Part shown: piece by piece, positions 42,006 through 54,367 of the stretch
Layout: each line of letters opens with the position of its first letter
Position numbering within the stretch: position 1 is the first letter of the stretch
Assembly: GCA_018398585.1 (NCBI GenBank)
Contig: JAGTTD010000007.1
Location: 34,376,911 to 34,440,910, forward strand
Direction: 5' to 3'
Source of the DNA: Simmondsia chinensis
Taxonomy: Eukaryota; Streptophyta; Magnoliopsida; Caryophyllales; Simmondsiaceae
Length of the DNA stretch: 64,000 bases
The notes under the pieces: generated by a model
What the model saw: only the letters and a program-made list of their open reading frames with translations
What the model was told of the DNA's origin: nothing
Database searches by the model: none
Made by a program: the position numbers and the translations under genes

Positions 42006-44217
42006 TAGATATAGCCGCATGATACACAAACCCTAAATCAATATGATAATCACACACAAAAGGGATTGGGGAGCACACTCCAATTTATTTGGTTCAATTG
42101 AAGCCTACATCCACGGAGGGGATCATGAAAATTTCATTATATCAATTGGAGTTTACATGCGACGTCTAACTCTCAATTCTTTTCTCAACCCTAACTCAAA
42201 CGTTGTGGTAATATACACAACCCCTGTGTATATATAATGCTACCATACTAAAACTTTAGTATGTCATGGGTCTAAATAGAACTAGTCCAATCTTATATCT
42301 CATAAAAGGGCCTAATACAATTAGACTCCACACAGAATCCAATAATTCTCCCACTTGAAATTTGGTTGGATTATTCATTATTATCAGACTAAATTACCTG
42401 AGAATTATTTTTTTATTTTTTTTTTAAGATCTTGCAAAAATAATTGAGAAGCCAACCAAAATAGGTTATTCAAATCGGGCAACCAATCCGTTGACCCAAA
42501 ATGAAACCTAAAGTAGCCAAATCAGTGCTGTACAGTACCACCTAAGAACCCTAGCCAGGTCAAGGTCGTGCTCTGTTCTCGCACCTCTCTCTCTGTTCTG
42601 TGTTGCCCGGCCACATAATTGGCCATCAGAAGCCTTCCGTAGCACGACCACTAGTGCTTGAACACCGGTGCTACACAACGATCTTCACTTTCTCTGGCCG
42701 CTGTCACGCAAACATGGCATTCGCTTCGACCACAGGAACAACAACACAGAGGCAAACATCGAACCCAGACCTCCCCTACCGTTCTTCGGTTCTCTAATAC
42801 CACGCCACCCTCGAAACAACCAACCGCCAACATTCGCTCAGGACTATCACCAGTAATAGTCGCCGCTACTCCTCAGGACCTAGAGGTGGCAATCGGGTCA
42901 TTTGAGTCGGGTTCGGGTGAACCCATTCGGGTTTGGTCATTTCGGGTTTATAATAAACTCGGATCAGATCGGGGCTTGGGTCGACCCATTCAGGCTCGGT
43001 TCACTTTCAGTTCTTTACTGTACTCGGGTCAGGTTGGGTCTGTGTCAATTTATTTCGGGTTCCGGTCACTTTAATTTTGAGTGGTGTTGAGTTCGGGTCA
43101 ATCTTAGGTCATGTTGTACAAATTTCAGGCCTTTAAGTCCTGCTATTTAGTGCCTTAGTGATATGAATAAGTTACAAAAGTTTAAATTATACCACATAAT
43201 TTATATTTTTACCAATATATTTATTATATTATCAATATAAGTGCTCAATAATATGTTATGAAAGTCATTTGTATTTCTGACAACTAATAATTTTCTTTAA
43301 ATTTAAAGACCTTGGGTAAATTTAGATTTCATGTCGGTTTGGGTTCAGGTTTAGGTCAGTCTGGATCTGGTTGGTTCAGGTCAATGGTGGGTCCGGTCAG
43401 GTCAAATTGGTATCGGGTTTCAAGTCAGCCAAAGAATGGGTCGGGTTAGTTGCAGGTCAGGTCATTTCAGTTTCGGGTTCAATTATTTACGACATATTTA
43501 AAGCTCGGGTCGAGTCGGTTTACGGATTTTTCAGGTCGGTTTTTCTGGTTGGGTTGAATTTGCCATCTATATCAGGATCTAAACCACCACGGACCATCGT
43601 CACTCTGCTCTCTCAGGACACCACTGTAGATGCTTCGACCACTGGTCTTCCCTCAGGCGCTCTCAATGCATTTGTGCCATTGCCAATTCTCCCTTTGACA
43701 TTCTAACCATCTTCTCTGGCACCGGCTTACATTCGATCCACTAGATCTACCACTCAAGCACATGGATTTAATCTCTAGCTTCTCCATTCGGACCAAATCA
43801 CCACCACTAATGTGCAGTCACAGCCTCTTTCACCAAGGCACAACTGTTACTCCATTTTGGCATTACCGCAGTTTACACCTTTGATTTACTGATTAGACCT
43901 AAGATTTATCCGAATTAACCACTATCGCACCCTTTGCCGTTGAGATCGGATCAGCACCAGAACTACCGTAGAGATGTTTCACCACTGATGTTAGCGACCA
44001 GTTCTCATCTCCCATTGGCTGCAAGGCCTTCGATTTTTGTTGCACGTTGGGCTTTGAACCTGGCTGTAATCATGGGACTCTGAATCTGAGCTATGATACC
44101 AAATCTTGGGGGCTCCTTACAAGCCGAAACACCTTGACAACCAAAAACGGGGTCCCAAAGATTATTATACTTGTTCCAAACGAATAATATAAAGGACCCA
44201 TAGTGTATCATATTTAT
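42006..44217 (-). mobile_element. Incomplete LTR element, minus orientation
   Basis: Left: LTR-like text (cctacatccacggaggggat, ccctgtgtatatataatgct) followed on the minus strand by a purine tract caagtgggagaatt at 42345-42357. Right: tttggtatcatagctcagat on the minus strand near 44100, a PBS of the TGGTATCAnAGC type. The internal region has no gag or pol and carries a hAT-like insert. The second LTR is not recognisable. Confidence 0.45.
42881..43571. mobile_element. hAT-like element with cgggtc-type subterminal repeats
   Basis: Left end tagaggtggcaatcgggtc, inverted right end tatagatggcaaattcaacc. Flanks tcaggacc (42873-42880) and tcaggatc (43572-43579), 7 of 8 matching. Both ends are arrays of cgggtc/cgggttcggg motifs around an AT-rich centre. 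No frame. Confidence 0.7.
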
Positions 44218-44740
44218 GACACATTATAATCGCATATGTACATATATAACATAAAACACCTATATAATAGTAAGTTTTCTAACACAAAATGGATTATTCT
44301 AGGCGTATTTAACTTAGCTTGGACACCTTGGTCACTGGAAAAGGATTCCAAGATAATATTTGCCGTAGACCCCTAAAATATTGGAACCAACCGCAATGCC
44401 AATAATATTATTTGTCGTAATATTTACTATGAATGCGAGGAAAACAATTGTATTCCTTTTAAAGTTTTCATGCCTATATTGCACTAATTTTACTCATTTG
44501 AACAATAAAAATGCGTAATTAAAACTTACTATATTAATTTCATAATAATGTATTATAAGTTATTATCAATTAAGTAATTTAATTAATAACGTAAACGTTT
44601 TCAACATTTCTGCCATTGTGTATTAATTTCATGCTATTGTGTGTATATATAAACGACCTTGAATCTCTATGACACCATCAACATCCATTTGTCTTTATTT
44701 CTTATTTTCTTTCACAAACGCAAGGTATAAACACAATACC

Positions 44741-45096
44741 ATGGAGATGGAGACCGTGCGTTTAGTGTTTCTATTGTTCTTGTTGTGTTGTTGACTGCAT
44801 GTAAACTGATAAGGTCAAAAGAAACACCAACATCAAGTGCGGACATAACTCCTAGACATATAAAAGAATGTTGGAGCAAATTGTCAGTCAATTGTGCAGA
44901 ATCAATATTTAACCATGTGTTCAAGGAAGGAAGCCATAAATTCGTTCAGGCAAGTTGTTGCAAGCAAATGTTAAGAATGCGGAAAAAATGTCATGATGAT
45001 TTGACTGCATGGGTTCTCAGAAGCGAGGATTATGAAGAGAAGGTACAAGAAATTATCCAAAAAAGGAAAAAGTTTGGAAGTCATGTAACTCGCTAG
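44741..45096 (+). pseudogene. DD11-like copy 4, frameshifted at both ends
   Basis: ATG at 44741 in the conserved context ataccatggagatg, after a TATA-like tatatataaac. The signal peptide frame is shifted (gaccgtgcgtttagtg) and hits TGA at about 44792. From about 44785 another frame is open to 45096 with the full domain: ECWSKLSVNCAESIFNHVFK, ASCCKQMLRMRKKCHDDLTA, WVLRSEDYEEKVQEI. A second one-base loss in the aaaaagg stretch replaces the final VWKSC by FGSHVTR, removing the sixth Cys. The best-kept domain of the four, but without a leader in frame. Confidence 0.8.
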
Positions 45097-45842
45097 TTTA
45101 ATTTGTCAACTATAAGAATACACGAATAATTTTGTCTTTCAATTGAGAGTATAATGACATTTTGTGTGATTTGAATAAATTTCCTTTATACTTACAATAA
45201 TACATTTTCTTGTTCAAATTACACTGTATTTGGTTTGTGGTTGATTGATATAAAAGATGGTTTTATAAGTTCGCACAACTTAAATAGAATGAAGAAAAAA
45301 TTGTTTTATAATTAAATGGCAATAGATCCGTAATTGATCTTTTTTGCAAACTATTTAAACATATTTTTTAAAAGACTATATTAATCTTAAATTTTTGCTG
45401 CCATTGTTCAATTGACTTTCAACACTAAATTCCACCTCGCCACTACCACCACCACACAATGGCTGTTATGCCATACTAGAGTTTCCCTTTGCGACGCTGT
45501 GTGATTAAATTTTAAATAATTATATTTATATGTTGTAATTGATAAAAATTATAGTATTAACATAAATAAAAATTTAAGTTTGTCTATATAGTGACTTATG
45601 TACATTTAAATTTATAGAAAAGGGTTGATGCTATCATAAGTTAAGCCTCTTATATACTTTAGAACGGCTAATAGGATAATTGATCTATGTTATCATAGTT
45701 GTGACTGGCCATTTACAGTGTGTTAGCTAGTATAAATTTTCAAATATTGGTGTCATCTCGTTTCCAATATGTTAAAAATTGAATGTAACTATGTAAAAAA
45801 ATGAGGTTTAACTGAGAATTTTTTTATTAATTTATGCACTTC
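45097..45842. other. 3' flank of copy 4 and AT-rich intergenic DNA
   Basis: To about 45460 it matches the 3' flank of copies 1 and 3 (acacgaataattttgtcttt, aaattccacctcgccac). Beyond that nothing is recognised. Confidence 0.5.
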
Positions 45843-46031
45843 TTTTACTTTAGTTCGTTTTTTCTGGTGTAGTCGTTCAGTCAATGTGGCAGCCCATGTT
45901 GTGGCAAAGTCTCAACGTTTGCAAGCCTGGTCCAATGATTGGGTGGATCACCCTCCACCCTCTTTTCTGTCTGCTGTAATTAATCATTGTGGTTTATGAG
46001 AAAGCCTTAGAGCTTTTTGAAAAAAAAAAAA
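45843..46031 (+). mobile_element. 5'-truncated L1 LINE end (RNase H-like) with poly(A)
   Basis: The plus frame reads SRSVNVAAHVVAKSQRLQAW then SNDWVDHPPPSFLSAVINH and a stop. This is the C-terminal RNase H-like end of plant L1 ORF2 (R..N..AH..Ak). A short untranslated end and A12 (46020-46031) follow. Confidence 0.65.
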
Positions 46032-46165
46032 GAGAAAAATAACAAATAAAAAATTTCTTCTATAAATCAGTAAATGTTTTTTGAATTGAAATTGCTACGT
46101 AATTGATCATAGCTTAAGACACGAAATGCTCCAACTTGATGAACAGTGACTTGTGATGCCTCATT

Positions 46166-46437
46166 GTTAAGAAATGTGACAACTAAAAAATGAAAAATTC
46201 AATGAGAAAAATAAATAACAAATACACAATTTATATGGTTCGACCAAAATTGCCTATGTCCACGGAGTTGCAAGGAGAATTTTTATTGCTTTGGATTTGT
46301 TACAGAGAGTTTTCTTTAATTTGCTCTACTCTCTCAAAACCCTAGAACTAGGTATAAATAGGCGTACCATATTAGTATATTAGTCTAAGATATATTTTTT
46401 AATCTGTAATTATATCCCTTATGGGCTATATTGTAAT
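46166..46437 (+). mobile_element. 5' LTR part of a copia element, interrupted
   Basis: Starts tgttaagaaatgtgacaa and contains ttatatggttcgaccaaaat, cctatgtccacggagttgca and aggtataaataggcgtacc (TATA). It stops at ctatattgtaat, and the continuation (tttcctctattgttacactt) appears after 52090. The same text without interruption is at 56080-56130. The gag remnant lies at 54540-55400. Confidence 0.6.
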
Positions 46438-47232
46438 TGTTGGAAAATATTTGTTGTATTCATCATATAAAATATATATTAAGAAACAATACGTATTAGC
46501 ACATCTCAATTTGAGACTAACATAAAAAGTTGGATACTTATACAAACAAAAAATATAATACAACACCAATCAAACACTGTCAAATTCAAGATCAATAATA
46601 CTATGTAAATAATAACAAGAATGTTTAGGCAAATTAAACAAAGAATGGAGTTTAGGAAAACATATCTTTGGGTTGAGGCACGTGAGAATGCTCTCCTTAG
46701 AAAGGAAACGCCCCTCCTGCAGGAGTATTGCTTTTAGCCTTAAACGCGCTCCTTTCCCAGGATTCAACAACCCGTCGGACCTTTATCAGTGCAGCAATGA
46801 AAGATCCCCGAACTACAACTACCAAGCTTACTATTTTTGCAAGAATATGGGAAATTGAAAGAGTAAAACATTTGATCTTGTACATATATTTTTTCCACCA
46901 AATTCATGCTTATATATACACAAAACCGTATATTTATTTTCTTTATTAAAGCACCCACAAATTTGGTCTAGCAATAAATTTCATGTTCAATGTATGAATT
47001 CCAATAGTGAGAAATACTCAAGCTTTTAAGTCCATAATTAAATTCATAAATGACCATGTTAATTTCTTCTTCAATGCCAAGCAACGGCTAGTAACAGCCA
47101 TATTATTATTGAAGGATTTTAATAACCTATAATTTATGACAATTAGTAATTGTAGTAAATTTTTATTTTTATAAAAATTTACTTCACAATAAATAATTTT
47201 TTAAATCATTAAAATGCATAATTTTTCCAACA
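46438..47232 (-). repeat. Left LTR (3' LTR in element orientation)
   Basis: Nearly identical to 51272-52090. It lacks about 22-24 bases of the left hairpin arm present in the other LTR. Confidence 0.85.
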
Positions 47233-49518
47233 ATCCCCCACATGATTTAAAAATTTAAAACTTAGTGAGCTTTGTACGATGTTAATACATGTAGGTACCT
47301 TTCGGGTTTGAACTAACACTTAGTGTAAACGAGCTTCAACCTAAAGAAACCATAGTAGCATAAGAGCTTTGAACTAGGCCCTTTGTAGTCAAGTTTAGAC
47401 CCATCACACACACATAATACTAGTAGTTGTAAAGTTCTATCAGTGGGGCGCGTTACGGTCATGCGCACGAAATCCTGTCTCATGAGTGTCACTAGGGAAT
47501 AGCCCATTTCCCACAGTGGCGACCCCACCACCACACTCACGTAGGTGAACCCTCCAAGGGTGACCTGTGATCAACACCCCGCTAACAATATGCCTTCAGG
47601 TTCATTTAGAGTTTTAAAAAAACTCTGCCTTAAACATCACAGTAAAGAGCACCTCACCTTAGGAATGGGACCCGGGAATACCCCGCTATAATTAAAATAA
47701 TTTGTGCTTTTTCAACCACCCATCAGTTTTGTTTGTACCCGTTGAACCTCATTCAGGGGATCGCCATACCTCTGAGGACGGGTTTCCACTGTGGTGCTTA
47801 ATTTATGGGCTTCAGTCCCACTCCCCTCGATGATTAACAACACATAGGCACGTCTGCCCTTTTGTAAGCAGATTCGCGATTCTTGCTTTTCTTCTTCTTC
47901 TGATATCAGATGCTCATCATCGTTGCTTGTTCCTTTCAACTCAATCAACCTTGACTTTATAATGGAGCAAGCTTTTCATCTTTCCACTTACTGGAATTCC
48001 ATTGCATAGCACATCCAATGGTGAATATAATCTTCTTAATTCACCTGGATCAAAAATCAATTAGAATGCTATGCCTTTCTCAACATAATGAACACCAAGT
48101 ATACGTCATTCATAATGCCTTTCAAGTATTCAAACAATCCAAGCAATTCTTATAAACTAGTAAAGAATGACTTTACATAAAACTGTTAAAGAAATACCAA
48201 TTTGCATTTCTAAAAGGCACTTCATTATTGTAATGCAGAGTATTTAATTGCTGCTAAGCACTAACATATGAAGTGTTTTTCCTTCTCTTATTGCTTTCTA
48301 TTATCACCCATCAATTCATCTTTCAAAACAACCAATGTATTCATTTAAGTAATGACTTTGTACAAAAATCACGGAAACATCAAAAAACCAAAATTTAGAA
48401 AATTGTCTTGATTTGAACTTTTAAGTTCAATTCTTAAAGTCAACTTCTTTACAAAATTTCACCAAAAATTTTCAAATACAGTGGTTGGGTTGGACGTCAA
48501 GAGAGGAGTACAATGGTTAAGTTTTTAATTTAACCAAAATTCTCACATTTTAGAACTTCATGTTCATGATTCTTTTACATCAAGTATCTCTTAATCACTA
48601 TGGCCAAAATTGCTTGAGCATGCATTTGTCACGGCGTGAAGATATTATCAACAACAATGCCAACTTTACAGCCTAACAAGCACAATATGGTCCGAACAAC
48701 CATTATATAATTACCAAGTGTGGAACATGTCACAAATAGCAAATTCAAGTTAAATTGTTGGGTTTAATTGTACTACTTCTCAAAGTACTCATAATTAACA
48801 CAAACAGACATGATCCCACCAGTTGCAACATAAGTCATATAACTTTTTTTTTTTTTTTTTTTTTGAGAGATAAACTACCCCCACATTTTAATAGTCATAC
48901 AAAGATTAAAATGCAGATCATACTAACTCGGATTGACCCACAAATGAGTGCAGTTAGTTGACTTATACATTTCTCTCAACATATCAAATATTTGGTCAAT
49001 CCCTTTTTTTTTTCTCGTATATAAGATGCATATAATTACACTAGTGAGAGAATACCAATTCATTTCTAGATATTAATTCCAATCATAAAAGCATCACATA
49101 TTCATATTGTATTAGGCTATAGCCATCCTCAAATACCCACAGTGAAGCAATAATATATAAATTGTTAAAAGAATTGCTCATAGTATACCTCATGCACTTT
49201 AATTCAACCACACTATCATTCACTGTAATCAAAATGTGACTTAATTTGTTTATTTTAGAAACATAAATATTTTAAATACCTATTTTTATACGCATACATA
49301 CTTCATTAGGTCTTCTCTTTAAGCGCAAATGGAGCTCCACTTTGTTTCCGAGAATCTTACTTCTTAAAACTAGTTATACAGTTACTCACAAAGTACGGAC
49401 TTATAAAGATGGAATATAAATTTTCACATGAAGTTCACTTTAGCAGTCTCACAAAAGCAATGTAGAAGATTAAATCATGTTAGAAATTGATATAAGAATA
49501 ATTTTATTCATTCATACT

Positions 49519-49816
49519 ACTCCATCCATAGTGTTTTTTTTTTTTGATAATTGGATTTCCATTAATTTCCAAAAATGTACATTTGCCAAATCACAAGACT
49601 TGTCCTAACAAAACATCAAAAAAACTATCCATCCTATACAAAATGTGGATAATCATATACATCAAAAAGAAGGACACTAAAAAGAATGATACCAACAATA
49701 CACAATCCTCCATAAGTATGATGACAAGCTACTGTAGCCAAGCAATCAAGGGGGAGCATCTTAGAACCGCATTCTTGGCAAGGGAATCGGCTAGCTGCTT
49801 GACTCCATCCATAGTG
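49519..49816 (-). mobile_element. 5'-truncated L1 LINE nested in the LARD, with 15-bp TSD
   Basis: Identical actccatccatagtg repeats at 49519-49533 and 49802-49816 flank 49534-49801. On the minus strand the insert reads KQLADSLAKNAVLRCS (RNase H-like end of ORF2), an untranslated end, then poly(A) (T run 49534-49545). Confidence 0.85.
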
Positions 49817-51271
49817 TATTTAACCATAGCTACCAAGTATAAGTCAAAATAAACACCAGTCCTGAAATTGTGTTTTATTTTGCACTAAATCAAAAGAAAA
49901 TACTACCATATTAAATAACCCATACAAAGAACTAGCCTTAGCTTAGACTTTTATGCAACCTCTTAAGATCCTTAATGCTTATGATATTGTTGAGGTCCCA
50001 AACAAACACTAATATTCAACTAGTTCATTTGAATTTTTATTTAGATCTACTTTAGTGTCCATTATCCATTCTTTTGGATATTTTGCCCATTAGTTCTTTT
50101 CCATTTCATTTAATCATTATCTTTCTTTACTCACTTGTTTTTAAAGTTTCTACAACAACTTTAGCAACACCTCTTTTCTTTTTTTTTTTTTTTTTTTAAG
50201 TTACTAACATATAAGATCTTTATATATCTATCTTACTTAATAAGTTGATACAAATGGTATGCAACATTTATATAGAAAAGGCTAGTACTCATTTCACAGT
50301 TCCATACAATGAGATTCAAATCATTTTATACAGGAAAATAAAGTATAGAATGATCATTAATATGATTATGACTTTATCTAAATTGTCCATAAACCAAGGA
50401 AGACCACATTTTTCATATACATAACTCCTAAATTATAAATCAACATTTAGTGGGGAAATTGATTCAATGCAAACACAAAACAATTAGATACTTCAATTTC
50501 TCATATAGAGACGAAGTACAAAAGAAATTAATGAAATAATTAGGTATAATTCTACCAATAGTAATTCCTTTTAAAACTAGTATATTTTCATCCAAAAAAA
50601 AAAAAAAACTATACAATTACAACAAGATTGATCATATTAATCTCTTTTAATTTAACACTAGAGCAACACATGCAAATACACATTGAGAGAAACTCAAGTT
50701 CAAATATACGAAATCTCAACCATCACAAATCATCAATGTGCCAACTTGACTTAGTCAACCATCCAAGTTTCTCAATTAGTAAGGATAGTAAATTAATAAG
50801 TAAAGTTTTCTTAAAGTGATGCATACTCACAACAATCGATAATATCAGTATCGAATGAAACCGAAACGACCATCTAAAACAACAAAAGAAAAATATTTTA
50901 ACAGTAGTATGACACATTTTGTCGTTCACTACAAGTTCACATGATATAAAACTTTGCAACCAAAGTCCAACATTTTTATTAAGTCGACATTATATTTCTT
51001 TTCATATATTAATTAAATAATTATATTATAAATCACTAATTTTCTCAATGAAAATTGATAAGAAATGGGAAATATCCTGATAATTCTTAATTTATTTAAT
51101 ATTTTCTTTGAATTTCCTTCCTAGCCACTAATTTTTTTTCATGTACCAATATAATTAATTGGCAAACGAGATAGGGTAATATAGTTTTTCATATGATAAA
51201 AATTAAAGTATATTGAATAATATTTAAAATTTACAAATATTTTAATAAGGCAAAATTTTCCTTTCTAAGAC

Positions 51272-52090
51272 TGTTGGAAAATATTTGTAGTATTCATCAT
51301 ATAAAATATATATTAAGAAACAATACGTATTAGCACATCTTAATTTGAGACTAACATAAAAAGTTGGATACTTATACAAACAAAAAAAATATAATACAAC
51401 ACCAATCAAACACTGTCAAATTCAAGACCAATAATACTATGTAAGTAATAACAAGAATGTTTAGGCAAATTAAACAAAGAACGGAGTTTAGGGAAACATA
51501 TCTTTAGGTTGAGGTACGTGAGAAGGCTCTCCTTAGAAAGGAAACGCCCCTCCTGCAGGAGTATTGCTTTTAGGCTTAAACGCGCTCTTTCCCCAGGTTT
51601 CAACAACCCGTCGGACCCTTATCAGTGCAGCAATAAAAGATCCCCGAACTACAACTACCAAGCTCACTATTTTTGCAAGAATATGGGAAATTGAAAGAGT
51701 AAAACATTTGATCTTGTACGTATATTTTTTCCACCAAATTCATGCTTATATATACACAAAACCGTATATTTAATTTCTTTATTAAAGCACCCACAAATTT
51801 GGTATAGCAATAAATTTCATGTTCAATGTATGAATTCCAATAGTGAGAAATACTCAAGATTTTAAGTCAATGATTAAATTCATAAATGACCATGTTAATT
51901 TCTTCTTCAATGCCAAGCAACGGCTAGTAACAGCCATATTATTATTGAGAAATTTTAATAACCTATAATTTATGAAAATTAGTAATTATAGTAAAAAATT
52001 ATTTATTGTGAAGTAAATTTTTATTTTTATAAAAATTTACTTCACAATAAATAATTTTTTAAATCATTAAAATGCATAATTTTTTCAACA
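51272..52090 (-). repeat. Right LTR (5' LTR in element orientation)
   Basis: 819 bp, direct copy of 46438-47232. It contains the 68-bp perfect palindrome at 51993-52060. Confidence 0.85.
51993..52060. repeat. Perfect hairpin, 30-bp arms and 8-base loop
   Basis: Left arm 51993-52022 and right arm 52031-52060 are exact inverse complements (gtgaagtaaattttt core). In the left LTR the same spot keeps only the inner 11 bp of the left arm. Confidence 0.9.
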
Positions 52091-52173
52091 ATAATTTCCT
52101 CTATTGTTACACTTCTGTATAATGATATGCCAGCAACCCTGCTGGGTATTGCTTCCCATTATTATTCTCTCAC

Positions 52174-54362
52174 TGTTAGGAACAATGTCTTAAAATCCAG
52201 ATTTATTCTGAATATTGTTTTATTTAATAAATAAAATTAAAGTTCCAGTCGTTTCATAGTGAAATTTGTTTATGTGAGCATTTATACCGCATGTGGTTTT
52301 CTTTTGGAAACATCTATGAGATGGGTGTAGTCCTCAAACTATAATTTACATGTTTGTTCTAAGTGGTTTATGAGACTAAGCCACAGATAGACTTGGAACA
52401 AATGGTATGAATTGTTGTTTGGAAAACTTGTAGTCGAAGACAAGTTTGGACCACTTGTCTGTTAAGACAATAACGTTACACTTTAGATGACTTGTCTTGG
52501 TCATATGGATGGAGATCTAAAAGTGTTAAGTTATTGTGTTTAATAAGATTGACACACTGAATTGGACTATGTGGATTACTTGTTTCTAGACTACTATCGG
52601 AGATAAGTGATTCATATTGTACTGTTTGAACAACGACTCTAAATCCTGAGGGTATTCTGGACTTTTGCATGGAGCGTGAGTTACTTTGGTGTACTATAAG
52701 TAAGGTCTAAACGAATGACTGAATTTCCACGTACATTGGGTAGCGGTGTGAAGTGTGACAAGGATCATGTATCCAATAGGGAATCTACAGTTTCTTATGA
52801 GATACAAATATCCCCTTAGTTGATTCGCAAATATTTGAATAGTTCGAAAACTTTGGCCAAAGTATTCCAAGTGTTTGACATTTGGAATTCATACTATGAA
52901 TGTGTTCAAGTATAAATGAATTATTCAGTGAAGGGCGAGTCGGTAACTAATGGAGAAGCTGTGAGAAGAATAATGGTAGTGATTATTTTTATCCTTTGTC
53001 ATGGATATTTAGTGGAGGGGTTGTTGTCATCAATACAGTCTTTTTGGGAGATATCGGATAAATAATTTAAGTCTAGAGTGCAATGAGATTTATTTAGTGG
53101 AATTAAGTCTCATTAAATGGTAATTAAATTATTTCATGAGATGATTAATTTTCACTTGGAGCTAGATTTAAATTGTCCCTGAGGTCCTTGTGAAAGCCTC
53201 TGTATTTATTGCCATCGAAAAAATATTAAAGAATTCATGAGATGAATTATTTATCCATAAGATACGTAAATTAATTTTGCCAAATATTATTCATGAGATG
53301 AATAAAAATTAAGAATTATAAAATAAAATAATTTTTAAAAATTAAAATTCATTAGATGAATTTTACATGTGGGGAAAAAAAAATCACGCACAGGTCACAA
53401 TCTGCGTATTCGCAGATGGGCCAGCACGTGTTGCGCGCTGGGCGACTTTGGGGAAGATCCGTGTGCACAGGCCTTGGCCAATCAGGCCGCGACACGTGGC
53501 ATGCAGTGATAGGGGTCCATGACCCGTGCACTGTGCATGGAACGCGTCGTTTTGAATTGCCTTTTGAATGAAACTTTGCGTTTTGCTTGTTAACTGCGAA
53601 TCCGGCATCGAATTAATTGGATTTTTTTCGTTCCGGTATACTCCTATAAATAGAGGTACCTATTCCAGAGGTTTAACATTCAATAAAAGAAAATTATTTT
53701 GGGTTTTTGAAAATTGTTTCAGAGACCTAATTGGAGAAAAAAAATTCTGTTGAAAATTTTCTTTCCTCAGTTTAATATTTTTCGAAGCCCACCCTCCGGG
53801 CAGTTTGAGGTCATTGCGTAAAAGGTCGCAGGATCTCGATTTTTCTTGGTATTCTTTATAATTGGAGCAATTTTAGGTATTTACTTCTTTCCTTCTTCTT
53901 TTAGTTTCGCTTTTCTATTTATTTACAGTATTCGTTATTATGCATGTTTAAGTTTATGTATTGTTATGAATGTATTTGATTAAAAGGCCTATAGATCTAA
54001 ATTAAGAATTTAGATCTGTAGATTTAAAATTAGGAATTTTAAATCAACCCAGGTTTAGAATTATGAATTCTAAACCCCTTCCGCTGCGTAAACTTTAAGA
54101 AACTAAGGAGAATTGTTTAAATTCGTCCCAACAACCCGTATTAGGGCAAATGGTTTATAGAGATAAACTTATTCCCGAGAACTCTCGCACGTGAGGTATC
54201 ACGAAGCGTGACTCTCCGACCGGGGGCTTAGGTAGAGAGAAGAGTCTCTTATTCTAAGTACTCTAATAGGTGCCTATTGTTGTGACTATAGTTGAGAACT
54301 GTGAACCCAATAGTCGGCATTAGAGTTTATTTTTCAACAAACATTCATGCCTTTTTCCAACA
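52174..54362. mobile_element. 2.19-kb solo LTR with perfect ctcac TSD
   Basis: Starts tgttaggaacaatg, ends tttttccaaca, and is flanked by ctcac at 52169-52173 and 54363-54367. The interior has ctcctataaatagaggtacc (TATA) near 53640 followed by attcaataaaag, as in an LTR promoter/R region. A GC-richer patch lies at 53390-53590. No coding frame of note. The ends and duplication show an LTR whose partner and interior were removed by recombination. Confidence 0.75.
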
Positions 54363-54367
54363 CTCAC

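Larger units (their letters stand above)
46438..52090 (-). mobile_element. Non-coding LTR retrotransposon (LARD-like), 5.65 kb, complete with two LTRs
   Basis: Direct LTRs 46438-47232 (795 bp) and 51272-52090 (819 bp) begin tgttggaaaatatttg and end in caaca. A purine tract next to the left LTR on the minus strand (aaatcatgtggggga) sets the orientation. Flanks gtaat (46433-46437) and ataat (52091-52095) differ at one base; the sister sequence at 56090 (attgtaatttcctc) shows the empty site. The 4.0-kb internal region has no frame longer than about 100 codons and no gag or pol motif, so it must be mobilised in trans. I did not find a PBS beside the right LTR. Confidence 0.82.

Noticed and set aside
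42600..43090. Four overlapping frames of 60-138 codons
   Set aside because: They cross the border of the hAT-like element at 42881 and show no domain; their text comes from cgggtc repeats.
47313..47948. Minus-strand frames in the LARD interior
   Set aside because: Short, unrelated to gag or pol, and separated by stops.
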